Positions 6,089-13,047 of a DNA stretch of 13,047 nucleotides are shown piece after piece. The DNA comes from an uncultured Oscillospiraceae bacterium (lineage in GTDB: Bacteria > Bacillota > Clostridia > Oscillospirales > Oscillospiraceae). The notes beneath the pieces are model-generated. The model was given only the letters and a program-made list of their open reading frames with translations. It was not told where the DNA came from and ran no database searches. Location: NCBI GenBank assembly GCA_958436045.1, contig CAUBIP010000050.1, positions 1 through 13,047 on the forward strand. The letters are read 5' to 3'. Position 1 is the stretch's first letter. The number at the start of each line of letters is the position of its first letter. A program made the translations under genes and the position numbers.

Positions 6089-6799
6089 TTATTTATTGTA
6101 ATGCCGGGCACCGAAAATTGCCGTGCCAACACGGATCATCGTACTACCGGCGGAGATGGCGTCTTCAAAATCATCGGACATGCCCATGGAGAGACAATCC
6201 ATAGAGACATTATCGTATTTTTTTGCCCCAATGTCAACAAAAAGGTTGCGCATTTCGGCAAAATATCTGAGATTATCCCCTTTTTTTTCACTGACGGGCG
6301 GAATTGCCATCAAACCGCGCAGCCGGACATGGGGATAACTTGGCATCGCCGCCGCAATTTCCCAGCTTTCAGCAACGGTGAAGCCGGATTTGCTCTCCTC
6401 CTGGCCAATGTTGATCTCCAGCAGGATATCCTGCACGAGGCTCTTTTTCGCTGCTGCTTTTTCAATGCATTCCAGCAGCTCCAGCCGGTCCACTGACTGA
6501 ATGAGGTCGACAGCGCCCACGACCTGCTTGACCTTGTTCGTCTGCAGGTGGCCGATAAAATGGACGGGCTTTCCCGTATAAGCCCCCAGGGGCTGCTTTT
6601 GTGTCAACTCCTGCACGCGGTTTTCCCCGCAGCAGTCGACACCACCGGCGACGGCGGCCTTGACCCGGTCGGCGTCGTTCATTTTTGAGGCGGCGCACAG
6701 GAGGATCTCCTGCGGGTCTCGCCCTGCAGCGCGGGCTGCGGCGTTCATTTTTTCGCGGATCCCGGCAATATTCTGTGCAATTTCTTCTCTATAATCCAT
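6089..6799 (-). CDS. yggS: YggS/PLPBP-family pyridoxal-phosphate homeostasis protein
   Basis: A 236-residue single-domain PLP-binding protein of the alanine-racemase-like TIM-barrel fold, the family's usual length. Lys39 in LLCAASKMND is the predicted PLP lysine. Other family signatures are GENRVQEL (58-65), HFIGHLQTNK (80-89), the INIGQEESKSGF segment, GLMAIPP, and near the C-terminus LSMGMSDDFEDAI with GSTMIRVGTAIFG, which forms the phosphate site. The family has no known catalytic activity; it buffers free PLP and affects amino-acid and keto-acid balance. The gene corresponds to ylmE of Bacillus, which also lies just before sepF. It begins two bases after the HlyD-like stop codon, so translation may be coupled; the nearest Shine-Dalgarno-like bases (GGAAAGG) are rather far from the ATG, which fits coupling. 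Confidence 0.95.
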   Translation of the reverse strand: MDYREEIAQNIAGIREKMNAAARAAGRDPQEILLCAASKMNDADRVKAAVAGGVDCCGENRVQELTQKQPLGAYTGKPVHFIGHLQTNKVKQVVGAVDLIQSVDRLELLECIEKAAAKKSLVQDILLEINIGQEESKSGFTVAESWEIAAAMPSYPHVRLRGLMAIPPVSEKKGDNLRYFAEMRNLFVDIGAKKYDNVSMDCLSMGMSDDFEDAISAGSTMIRVGTAIFGARHYNK

Positions 6800-6801
6800 G
6801 G

Positions 6802-8022
6802 TTATGACACGACCTTTCCATCAAACAGCGTCTGTGAAGTCAGTATAATCTCATCACCCGGCCAAAGATTGTCGATCGAGCGCTTGTCTTCGGTGACGAT
6901 GTAGCTTTCTCCGATATCATATAGAATTTCAATATTTTTCCAAACGGCATTGGTGCCGGAGAGGACATAGACCCCGGCACTGCCGGTATCGTCAGAATAA
7001 TAGACTGCCTGCTTTGGAACGCGGAGTCCCTTGTGGGAGTGGGCAACGATATCTGCCGACTGCACCCGCAGGCTGGTGGCATCGCTGATGTCGTCAGTGC
7101 AGCGGAGAATCAGCAGGCGTTTGCCGTCTGCCTCGTCGGAGATGCGCCAGACGGTCATCTCCAATTCGTCCTGGAATCCGGCGGCAAAGCTGGCCTGGAC
7201 CCGGTCGCCCTTTTGCAGGTCGGCGATTTGGTCCGATTCCACGGCGGCGGCATAGTACCAGTCCGAGGAGGTGACCAGCTTACCGATGGCGCCCTGGGGC
7301 ACCTGGACGGCTTGGCCCGTGACCGTATTGAACTGCTCCAGTGTCATGGTGTGCAGTGTCTGAGACGAGAGCAGCGACTCGTAGCCGTCGACGGTGCCGG
7401 AGAAGTAGCCTGCCGTATCCACTGTGATGCTGGAGGCACCGCCGGAGAGCTGCCGCTGCAGCGTGTCGCGCTGCGCCGTCAGATCACTGATGCGGGAGGA
7501 TAGCGCGGTAAGATTATCCTCGTCAAGATAGCGGCGCAGGATCCGGGATTTGAGCTGGCTGCCGGAGCTGGCGGCCGCTGTCAGGCTGCCCCGGGCGGTA
7601 TAGACGGCGCACTGGGTGAGATCGGTTAGAATTTCGTTTTCCAGCGCCTGCTGGTCGATCTTCGTGCTGCTGGAATGATAGGCATATTGCAGCTGAGAGA
7701 GCTGCTCTTCTAGGTCGGTGATTTCGCCCTGCAGGTCCTGGGTCTGACTGTCGCGGTATGCGGTGGCGACTGTGGCACCCTGGGCGACCTTTTCGCCCTC
7801 GGACCGGGTCAGCACATGGATGGCAGCGTCAGAGGTGAGAACCGTCTCATCACGCACAACAAAGCCGGTGGTGGATAAACCCTCCCCGGCTTCGTAGGCC
7901 AATGCCGTTACGGTGGTGATGGAGGTCTTCATCGCGGAAAACGCGGCCAGAATGATATAGGCCAGCAGCGCCACCAGTAAAACGGCAAAGATGATTTTTG
8001 TGAAAAGTGTACCTTGTTTCAT
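6802..8022 (-). CDS. Membrane-anchored HlyD-like adaptor protein, no transporter partner nearby
   Basis: A 406-residue protein. One transmembrane segment (about 8-30) follows MKQGTLFTK, so most of the chain lies outside the membrane. Residues about 40-90 resemble the first half of a biotinyl-lipoyl-like hairpin (STTGFVVRDETVL, then EGEKVAQGATVATAY). Two predicted coiled-coil stretches follow (about 95-115 and 172-193), then beta-rich barrel-like segments, and a C-terminal part (about 333-405) with VPKQAVYY and GDEIILT. This layout suits HlyD/membrane-fusion adaptors, which elsewhere couple ABC or MFS exporters to export, but no transporter gene lies beside it. A start at 8052 would add ten residues with no good ribosome site; I chose 8022, where GGGAG stands eight bases upstream. 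It overlaps nothing and ends two bases before yggS. Its place in the sepF-divIVA group suggests an envelope role, which is inference. Confidence 0.78.
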   Translation of the reverse strand: MKQGTLFTKIIFAVLLVALLAYIILAAFSAMKTSITTVTALAYEAGEGLSTTGFVVRDETVLTSDAAIHVLTRSEGEKVAQGATVATAYRDSQTQDLQGEITDLEEQLSQLQYAYHSSSTKIDQQALENEILTDLTQCAVYTARGSLTAAASSGSQLKSRILRRYLDEDNLTALSSRISDLTAQRDTLQRQLSGGASSITVDTAGYFSGTVDGYESLLSSQTLHTMTLEQFNTVTGQAVQVPQGAIGKLVTSSDWYYAAAVESDQIADLQKGDRVQASFAAGFQDELEMTVWRISDEADGKRLLILRCTDDISDATSLRVQSADIVAHSHKGLRVPKQAVYYSDDTGSAGVYVLSGTNAVWKNIEILYDIGESYIVTEDKRSIDNLWPGDEIILTSQTLFDGKVVS

Positions 8023-8063
8023 GCTCTGGACTCCCGAAGCACCCCAGGGCATGGCACAGCGGC

Positions 8064-8291
8064 TCAGTCCTGCAGGGACTTCAATGTGTGATAGGGAATG
8101 ATCGTGGAGATGGCATGCTTGTAGATCATCGCCTGCTTGCTGTCAGTCAGCAGCAGGACGACGAAGCTGTCATACCCCGCCACGATGCCGCGCATCTGGT
8201 AGCCGTTCATCAAGAAGAACGTCGCCATGACGCGATCCTGTTTAAGTTCATGTAAGAATTGGTCCTGATACGTTTCCATTGCTGTTGTCAT
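8064..8291 (-). CDS. hfq: RNA chaperone Hfq
   Basis: A 75-residue Sm-like protein that forms hexameric rings and helps small RNAs and mRNAs interact. YQDQFLHEL (8-16) matches the N-terminal helix and the conserved Gln. The Sm1 part covers about 21-49 with FFLMNGYQMRG and GYDSFVVLL, where Phe43 corresponds to the U-binding Phe of the proximal face. The Sm2 signature is MIYKHAISTI (55-64), including the YKH motif. The C-terminal tail is very short, as usual in Gram-positive Hfq. The gene follows miaA, the most conserved hfq neighbour in bacteria. CGAGGT lies eight bases before the ATG. An inverted repeat spans the start codon and encloses this ribosome site. Confidence 0.97.
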   Translation of the reverse strand: MTTAMETYQDQFLHELKQDRVMATFFLMNGYQMRGIVAGYDSFVVLLLTDSKQAMIYKHAISTIIPYHTLKSLQD

Positions 8292-8328
8292 ATGGGTTTA
8301 CCTCGTTTCTTTGTGTAATTACCCATAT
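8290..8328 (-). promoter_or_regulatory. Inverted repeat enclosing the hfq ribosome binding site
   Basis: ATATGGGT (8290-8297) and ACCCATAT (8321-8328) are perfect 8-base inverted repeats around a 23-base interval. In the hfq mRNA the downstream arm includes the A and U of the AUG start codon. The loop holds the Shine-Dalgarno (GAGGU) within an A-rich stretch. The stem is only moderately stable (three G-C pairs), so a role in translation control is a suggestion. Confidence 0.4.
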
Positions 8329-8336
8329 TTTAACAG

Positions 8337-9275
8337 CTAAGGCTTGTCGAAAGCGGAAACAATCTGTAGGGCCTGGGAAAAAGTTTTTTCCGCATCCGGC
8401 GCAGCGGTCTGCAGGATCCAGTGGACGGCGGGATTGCGCCGAAACCAGGTAAGCTGCCGCTTGGCGTAGCGCCGGGATGCCTGGCAAATTTGCGCCAGTG
8501 CTTCCGCTTCTGTCATTGCCCCGTCCAGCGTGGCAAGGCACTCCTTGTAGCCGATGGCCTGCATGGCGGTGGCCCGGGGGCTGATGCCCTGGGCCAGAAG
8601 ACGGCGGACCTCGTCCAGTAGCCCCTGGGCCATCATCTGCGCGGCCCGCTGGTCGATCCTGGCGTAGAGATCCTGCCGGCTTTCAAAATCCAGGCCCAGC
8701 CAGAGCGCTTCGTGCCGGGGGGGCAGCGCCCGGGTGCGGGCATTGTGGGCCGTGATGGTCTGGCCTGTCTCCAGATAGACCTCCGCGGCGCGGATGATGC
8801 GCTTCTGGTCCGACGGGTGCAGCCGCCGGGCAGAGTCGGGGTCGAACTGCTCCAGCAGCGCAATGACAGCGCCGATGCCCTTCCGGGCTGCCAGCGCCTC
8901 CAGCTCCTGGCGCTTTCCCGTCGCCGGATAGGGGGCAAACGTGCGGCCCGCGACGAGGGAGTCGATATAGAGCCCGGTGCCGCCGGTCAGGATGGCGTAT
9001 TTGCCCCGGCGCAGGATATCCTGCAGGATTGGTTCCGCTTCCGTGACAAAGCGGGAGACGGAGTAGTCCTCCGACGGCTGGATGAGGTCCAGCATATGGT
9101 GCTGGACGCCCTGCATCTCCGCCGGGGCGACTTTGGCGGTGCCAATGTCCATCCCCTGGTAGATCTGCATGGAGTCGCAGGAGAGAACCTCGCCGCCCAG
9201 CGCCTGGGCCAGGCGGATGGACAGGCCGGTTTTTCCAGAGGCCGTCGGCCCGACGACACAAATGATTTTTTCCAT
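8337..9275 (-). CDS. miaA: tRNA dimethylallyltransferase
   Basis: Transfers a dimethylallyl group from DMAPP to N6 of A37 in tRNAs that read codons starting with U. The protein is 312 residues, standard for MiaA. The P-loop is GPTASGKT (9-16). The catalytic region DSMQIYQGMDIGTAKV starts at Asp34. GGTGLYIDSL follows at 98-107, and RIIRAAEVYLETGQ (159-172) is the usual signature of the RNA-binding insertion domain border. The C-terminal RRYAKRQLTWFRRNP is also typical. GGGAG lies seven bases before the ATG, which is 13 bases after the mutL stop. The order mutL-miaA-hfq is widely conserved and indicates co-transcription. Confidence 0.97.
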   Translation of the reverse strand: MEKIICVVGPTASGKTGLSIRLAQALGGEVLSCDSMQIYQGMDIGTAKVAPAEMQGVQHHMLDLIQPSEDYSVSRFVTEAEPILQDILRRGKYAILTGGTGLYIDSLVAGRTFAPYPATGKRQELEALAARKGIGAVIALLEQFDPDSARRLHPSDQKRIIRAAEVYLETGQTITAHNARTRALPPRHEALWLGLDFESRQDLYARIDQRAAQMMAQGLLDEVRRLLAQGISPRATAMQAIGYKECLATLDGAMTEAEALAQICQASRRYAKRQLTWFRRNPAVHWILQTAAPDAEKTFSQALQIVSAFDKP

Positions 9276-9288
9276 GAATAAGCTCCCG

Positions 9289-11265
9289 TCAGGCCCGCTT
9301 GAATTGGCGCTCCAGCTGGCTGCGGCGCAGCGTCATGCAGATGGGGCGGCCGTGGGGGCAGTATTTGAGGTCATCCCGGGAGAGAACCTCCCGGACCAGG
9401 GCGTCCCGCTCCGGGGCCTCGGTGTGCCAGCCCGCCTTGATGGCGGCTTTGCAGGCAATGGTGTGCAGCAGGTCATCCCGCAGGCTGTCCGTCGGACGGG
9501 CGATCTTCAGGCGCTCGGCCAGCTCGCTCAGGCAGGCGATGGCGTCGTCTGCACTGATCTCCGACGGGACCTGGCGGATGGCCAGCGTGCCGCCGCCGAA
9601 GTCTTCGACCTCATAACCCAGCTCCAGCAGCAGGGTGCGGTGCTCCAGCAGGAGCGCCGCTTCTTCCTGGTCGGGCCGGTAGGTCAGTGGGGTCAGCAGG
9701 CGCTGGCCCATGTAGGTGTTGGGATTCTTTTTCAGCCGCTCAAACAGAATGCGCTCATGGGCGGCGTGCTTGTCGATAAACAAAACGGTATCGCCCTGCT
9801 CAACGATGATATAGGTGCGCAGCACCTCACCGACGACGCGGTAATCCGCTGGGGCAGCCATGGTGGGCAGCGCCTGCTGCGCCTCCGGTTCTGCCAGAGC
9901 GGGTGCCTGGGCAGGGGCCGGTTTGGCTGCCGCTTCGCCTGCTGGTGCAGCGACCGGTTTCACGATTGGTGCAGACTGGGGTGCGCGGGGCAGCGGAGCA
10001 GCGGGGTGCGCTGCCTGGGCCGCTTGCGTGGCCGGGCGCTGGATCTGGCTGCGCAGGGGCGCAGAGCTCTCGGCCTGCTCCGCAAAGGCCTGCAGGACAC
10101 GCTGGGCCGGGGCGGCGGACGGCGTCTGCTCCCGCACGCTGGAAAGAGCGCGATACGCCTCGGCGGACATCGTCTGGAAGCCGGGCTGGGGCGCGGCAGG
10201 CTTTGCGCTGCCTGCGGGCTTGGGCTGTGCCGGCACCGTAGGCGCTGCCTGGGGCAGATGCATCTCCACCCGGCCCGGCGCCCGGTTCAGCGTCGCCAAA
10301 ACGCCGTAGCGGATGCAGTCGCTGACAGCCCGCTCGGATAAAAAGCGGACCTCCGTCTTCGCCGGATGGACATTGACGTCCACTAGATGGGGCGGAAGCT
10401 GCAGGTGCAGCACACAGCCCGGCATCCGGCCGATCATGATCTGGTTCTGATACGCGTCCTCCAGGGCAGCGGAGAGCAACCGGGACTTGATATAGCGCCC
10501 GTTGACGAAGAACGCTTCATAATTGCGATTGCCCCGGGTGACTGTCGGTTTTGTGACAAAGCCGTCCAGCTGCATATTCTCCCACGTACTGTGGACCGGC
10601 AGCATGCCCCCGGCAAGCTCGCGGCCCCAGACGCTATAGATGGCGCTGTGCAGTTGCCCGTCACCGGGGGTGCGCAGCAGCTCCTGCCCGTCGCGGATAA
10701 AGCAGATGGAGAGCGCGGGATGCGCCAGTGCCTGCTTTTGCACGGCGGCGAAGATAAACGCGCCCTCGGCAGCGTCGCTTTTCATAAATTTCATCCGGGC
10801 CGGGGTGTTATAGAACAGATCCCGGACGATGATCGTCGTCCCCGGGGGGCAGCCGGCTTCGTCCTGCCGGGTGATCTTTCCGGCCTCCAGATGCAGGCTC
10901 GTCCCGGCGGGGGCGTCCGCTGTGCGGGTCAAAAGATCGATTTTTGAAACAGAGGAGATGGCAGCCAGTGCCTCGCCCCGGAAGCCCAGGGTCTGGATGG
11001 CGGCAAGGTCCGCCGCGTCTTTGATCTTGCTGGTGGCGTGGCGCAGGAAGGCGATGCGGGCGTCCTCTGGAGCCATGCCGCAGCCGTCGTCGCAAAGGCG
11101 GATGAAGGTCATGCCACCGTCCTTGATCTCGACGGTGATATGCTGTGCACCGGCGTCGATGGCGTTTTCCAGCAGCTCCTTGACGACGGAGCCCGGGCGC
11201 TCGACGACTTCGCCTGCGGCGATAAGGTCCGCCACATGGGGGGAGAGCTGATTGATTTTTGGCAT
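9289..11265 (-). CDS. mutL: DNA mismatch repair protein MutL (endonuclease type)
   Basis: Couples MutS mismatch recognition to strand incision. The 658-residue protein begins with a GHKL ATPase: KELLENAIDAG with Glu30 and Asn34, DDGCGM (59-64), TLGFRGEAL (92-100) and GTTIIVRDLFYNTPAR (142-157). A long Ala/Pro/Gln-rich linker covers about 335-472. The C-terminal nuclease domain has DKHAAHERILFE (498-509), equivalent to the DQHAxxExxxxE metal site with Lys in place of Gln, then ACKAAIKAG (604-612) and CPHGRP (636-641). QRLLTP (521-526) aligns with the beta-clamp motif of Bacillus MutL (QEMIVP). These motifs mean it nicks DNA itself, as expected in bacteria without MutH. AGGAGG precedes the ATG by seven bases. 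A CPBP protease gene lies 18 bases upstream, between it and mutS. Confidence 0.97.
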   Translation of the reverse strand: MPKINQLSPHVADLIAAGEVVERPGSVVKELLENAIDAGAQHITVEIKDGGMTFIRLCDDGCGMAPEDARIAFLRHATSKIKDAADLAAIQTLGFRGEALAAISSVSKIDLLTRTADAPAGTSLHLEAGKITRQDEAGCPPGTTIIVRDLFYNTPARMKFMKSDAAEGAFIFAAVQKQALAHPALSICFIRDGQELLRTPGDGQLHSAIYSVWGRELAGGMLPVHSTWENMQLDGFVTKPTVTRGNRNYEAFFVNGRYIKSRLLSAALEDAYQNQIMIGRMPGCVLHLQLPPHLVDVNVHPAKTEVRFLSERAVSDCIRYGVLATLNRAPGRVEMHLPQAAPTVPAQPKPAGSAKPAAPQPGFQTMSAEAYRALSSVREQTPSAAPAQRVLQAFAEQAESSAPLRSQIQRPATQAAQAAHPAAPLPRAPQSAPIVKPVAAPAGEAAAKPAPAQAPALAEPEAQQALPTMAAPADYRVVGEVLRTYIIVEQGDTVLFIDKHAAHERILFERLKKNPNTYMGQRLLTPLTYRPDQEEAALLLEHRTLLLELGYEVEDFGGGTLAIRQVPSEISADDAIACLSELAERLKIARPTDSLRDDLLHTIACKAAIKAGWHTEAPERDALVREVLSRDDLKYCPHGRPICMTLRRSQLERQFKRA

Positions 11266-11283
11266 TGTGTTCCCTCCTCGTGC

Positions 11284-12000
11284 TTACATTGCCCGCAGCG
11301 CCAGCATGGAAAGGGCGTTGATCGCCATATGCAGGACGATGGAGGCCCAGATGGAATCCGCCCGCTCATAAGCCCAGGCCAGGGCGATCCCAGCGGGCAG
11401 GTATTGCAGCAGGCTCAGGCCGAGCTGCCAGGCAGGGACCGTGCCGAGATAGCCGACGACGTGCAGGGCCGCAAAGGCCAGCGCCGAGATGGTATAGGCC
11501 AGGATCCGGCGCTTTTTGTGGATGCTGGAAAAAATAAGGCCGCGGAAGAGTGATTCCTCCGTCACCGGGGCCATGGCCACGGTGTAAAGCAGCATGGCAC
11601 GGTAATCGACACCGGCCATGGTCGTGATCGAGTCGTTATTGGCGTTGCGCAGGCCTGGGTAGAGCCATTGCAGCAGCCCGTTGATCGCCGCCGTCGCCAC
11701 CCAGTAGAGCGCAAAGCCCAGGATGATCGCCTGGAGAAAGCCCCAAAAGCGGCGGGGGATGTTGCTGAGGTTTGCAATCAAAAACCGGTGAAAGATGATG
11801 GCGATGGCGATAAAATTGATGAGCCCATAGAGCAGATTGATTCGCGCCTGGGCGACGCTGCTGTTCAGATCATAGCCAAGCAGGGCCAGCACAAAGCCGA
11901 GCAGCAGCGAGAGCAGCAGCAGATAGCAGGGCAGGTAGATCCACCCGGCGATGGACTCCGCCCGGGTCAGCCGGACGGAGAGAACATTTTTTTGATTCAT
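11284..12000 (-). CDS. CPBP-family intramembrane metalloprotease
   Basis: A 238-residue protein with about six to eight hydrophobic segments (for example 18-41, 56-78, 89-108, 135-146, 164-185, 192-209). The CPBP (Abi/CAAX-protease-like, Rce1-related) signatures are all present: EESLFRG with Glu148, Glu149 and Arg153; FAALH with Phe176 and His180; and HMAIN with His224 and Asn228. These form the membrane-embedded metal site. Substrates are unknown; relatives act in bacteriocin self-immunity, prenyl-protein processing or membrane-protein turnover. A longer frame starting at 12063 would overlap mutS by 23 bases; I prefer the ATG at 12000, which has AGGAG five bases upstream and gives the normal N-terminus before the first membrane segment. 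It sits between mutS and mutL in the same orientation and is likely co-transcribed. A role in repair is not implied by sequence. Confidence 0.88.
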   Translation of the reverse strand: MNQKNVLSVRLTRAESIAGWIYLPCYLLLLSLLLGFVLALLGYDLNSSVAQARINLLYGLINFIAIAIIFHRFLIANLSNIPRRFWGFLQAIILGFALYWVATAAINGLLQWLYPGLRNANNDSITTMAGVDYRAMLLYTVAMAPVTEESLFRGLIFSSIHKKRRILAYTISALAFAALHVVGYLGTVPAWQLGLSLLQYLPAGIALAWAYERADSIWASIVLHMAINALSMLALRAM

Positions 12001-12020
12001 AGAAACTCCTGAAAACTCCT
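12001..12020 (-). promoter_or_regulatory. Tandem Shine-Dalgarno before the CPBP protease gene
   Basis: On the minus strand two near-identical 10-base units, AGGAGTTTTC and AGGAGTTTCT, stand in tandem just before the ATG at 12000. The second AGGAG has the better placing, five bases from the start codon; the first is 15 away. The site decides the start at 12000. The duplication may be chance or a standby site. Confidence 0.5.
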
Positions 12021-12040
12021 GGCTTGCACAAGCGGCGGTG

Positions 12041-13047
12041 TCACAGCAGCTGCTTGAGCTCAAAGATAAAATTCAGCGCTTCGATGGGCGTCATCGTCTC
12101 CGGAGCGGCGGCCTCCAGCCGCTGGCAGATGGCGCTGGCGGCCAGATCCTGCAGGCCCAGTTGTCCATCGTCCGGTGCACCTTGGGCTGGCTGCTGCGGC
12201 GCGGGCTGCTGCTGTTCCAGCTGGCGCAGCAGCGCCCGGGCCCGGGTGATGACGACCTCCGGCAGGCCCGCCAGCTTGGCGACCTCGACGCCGTAGGATT
12301 CATCTGCCGCGCCGGGAACGATCTTCCGCAGGAAGATGATATCGCCTTGGCGTTTTTTCACGGCGATGTTATAGTTTTTGACATTGGGCAGCTCCCGCTC
12401 GATGGCGGTCAGCTCATGGTAATGGGTGGCGAACAGGGTCTTGGCGCCAAGACGCTTCGGGTCAGCGGCATATTCCAGGACGGCCCGGGCGATGGCCATG
12501 CCGTCAAAGGTGGAGGTGCCGCGGCCGATCTCATCGAGAATGAGCAGGGAGCGGGGCGTCGCATTGCGAAGAATATCGGCGACCTCAGTCATCTCGACCA
12601 TAAAGGTCGATTGCCCGGCGGCCAGATCGTCTGACGCGCCGATGCGGGTAAAGAGCCGGTCCACGACGCCGATGTGCGCCGAGCGGGCCGGGACAAAGCA
12701 GCCAATCTGCGCCAGCAGGACAATCAGCGCCACCTGGCGCATATAAGTCGATTTGCCCGCCATATTGGGGCCGGTGATGATGGCAACCTGGCTGCCCTGC
12801 AGCCCAAGCCGGGTATCATTGGGGACGAACAGCGAACCCTTCAGCACCTGCTCCACGACCGGATGGCGGCCGTCGAGGATTTCGATTTGGCCGGCCAGAT
12901 CGACCGTGGGCTTTGTATAGCGGTGCTTGACTGCCAGTGCGGCAAAGCAACTGAGGACATCCAGCTGCGCCACCGCCTGGGCTGTCGCCTGTACGCGGGC
13001 CGCCTGGTCCGCCAGATACTGGCGCAGCTCTGTGAAAATATTGTATT
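12041..13047 (-). CDS. mutS: DNA mismatch repair protein MutS, C-terminal part (truncated by window edge)
   Basis: Recognises mismatches and loops and recruits MutL. The last 334 residues are visible and the 5' end lies beyond the right edge; the reading frame stays open to base 13045. The visible part starts in the core/lever region (YNIFTELRQYL, then QAVAQLDVL), then the ABC-type ATPase. Numbering the visible part from 1, Walker A GPNMAGKST is at 92-100, the QSTFMVEM signature region at about 145-152, Walker B LLILDEIG at 167-174, and ATHYHEL further on. The C-terminus has a Gln/Pro-rich linker, QLGLQDL as a possible beta-clamp contact, and a final helical dimerisation segment. The stop is 40 bases before the CPBP gene, with no terminator between, so mutS, CPBP and mutL probably share a transcript. 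Confidence 0.97.
   Translation of the reverse strand, partial: YNIFTELRQYLADQAARVQATAQAVAQLDVLSCFAALAVKHRYTKPTVDLAGQIEILDGRHPVVEQVLKGSLFVPNDTRLGLQGSQVAIITGPNMAGKSTYMRQVALIVLLAQIGCFVPARSAHIGVVDRLFTRIGASDDLAAGQSTFMVEMTEVADILRNATPRSLLILDEIGRGTSTFDGMAIARAVLEYAADPKRLGAKTLFATHYHELTAIERELPNVKNYNIAVKKRQGDIIFLRKIVPGAADESYGVEVAKLAGLPEVVITRARALLRQLEQQQPAPQQPAQGAPDDGQLGLQDLAASAICQRLEAAAPETMTPIEALNFIFELKQLL

Noticed and set aside
4901..6496. 531-codon open frame on the plus strand, opposite divIVA, sepF and yggS
   Set aside because: It lies antisense to three well-recognised genes, is poor in recognisable motifs and includes stretches produced by the complement of the acidic SepF run. It is a by-product of GC-biased codon use.
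9169..10341. 390-codon open frame on the plus strand across miaA and mutL
   Set aside because: Antisense to conserved genes; its Arg/Gly/Leu-rich end is the complement of the MutL Ala/Pro linker.
12001..12063. N-terminal extension of the CPBP protease to 12063
   Set aside because: It would overlap mutS, adds a Ser/Cys-rich stretch before the first membrane segment, and contains the ribosome site used by the ATG at 12000.
1..13047. CRISPR arrays, transposons, tRNA or rRNA genes, toxin-antitoxin pairs, defence systems
   Set aside because: No spaced direct repeats, transposase signatures, tRNA-like clover sequences or toxin-antitoxin pairs were seen. The tRNA-like elements near 4600 belong to the T-box. 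The CPBP protease alone is not enough to call a defence or immunity system.

Overview
This window comes from a high-GC member of the Firmicutes, most likely Clostridia of the Oscillospirales (an Oscillospiraceae or Ruminococcaceae type). The reasons are low-GC-style Shine-Dalgarno sites and sigma-A promoters, a T-box riboswitch, DivIVA and SepF, a mutS-mutL-miaA-hfq block, and a clostridial siroheme sulfite/nitrite reductase type. The genus is a guess. Every gene I can support lies on the minus strand, so the biological reading order runs from high to low coordinates.

Right part, about 13047 to 8060: mismatch repair and RNA-modification genes. In order these are the 3' part of mutS, a CPBP-family intramembrane protease sitting between mutS and mutL, mutL (endonuclease type), miaA and hfq. 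Gaps are 13 to 45 nt, so this looks like one long operon whose promoter lies beyond the window.

Middle part, about 8022 to 4832: an orphan membrane-anchored HlyD-like adaptor, then yggS (ylmE), sepF and divIVA. This matches the Bacillus subtilis ylmE-sepF-ylmG-ylmH-divIVA-ileS order, but ylmG and ylmH are absent and the HlyD-like gene stands in front. No terminator separates it from the mutS-hfq block.

Left part, about 4831 to 1: a T-box leader with an ATC (Ile) specifier controls ileS, which ends at a strong intrinsic terminator. Next comes a little-studied protein with an N-terminal zinc ribbon and a C-terminal CFI-box. Last is the first 129 codons of a siroheme/4Fe-4S sulfite or nitrite reductase-like protein. 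That gene has a near-consensus promoter, an inverted repeat just after the predicted transcription start, and a hairpin in its leader.

Most of the window is conserved housekeeping. I see no CRISPR array, transposon, rRNA, tRNA gene, prophage or biosynthetic cluster, and no clearly new multi-gene system. The items most worth a second look are the zinc-ribbon/CFI-box protein, the orphan HlyD-like gene in the division cluster, the CPBP protease inside mutSL, the inverted repeat at the hfq start codon, and the operator-like repeat before the reductase gene.
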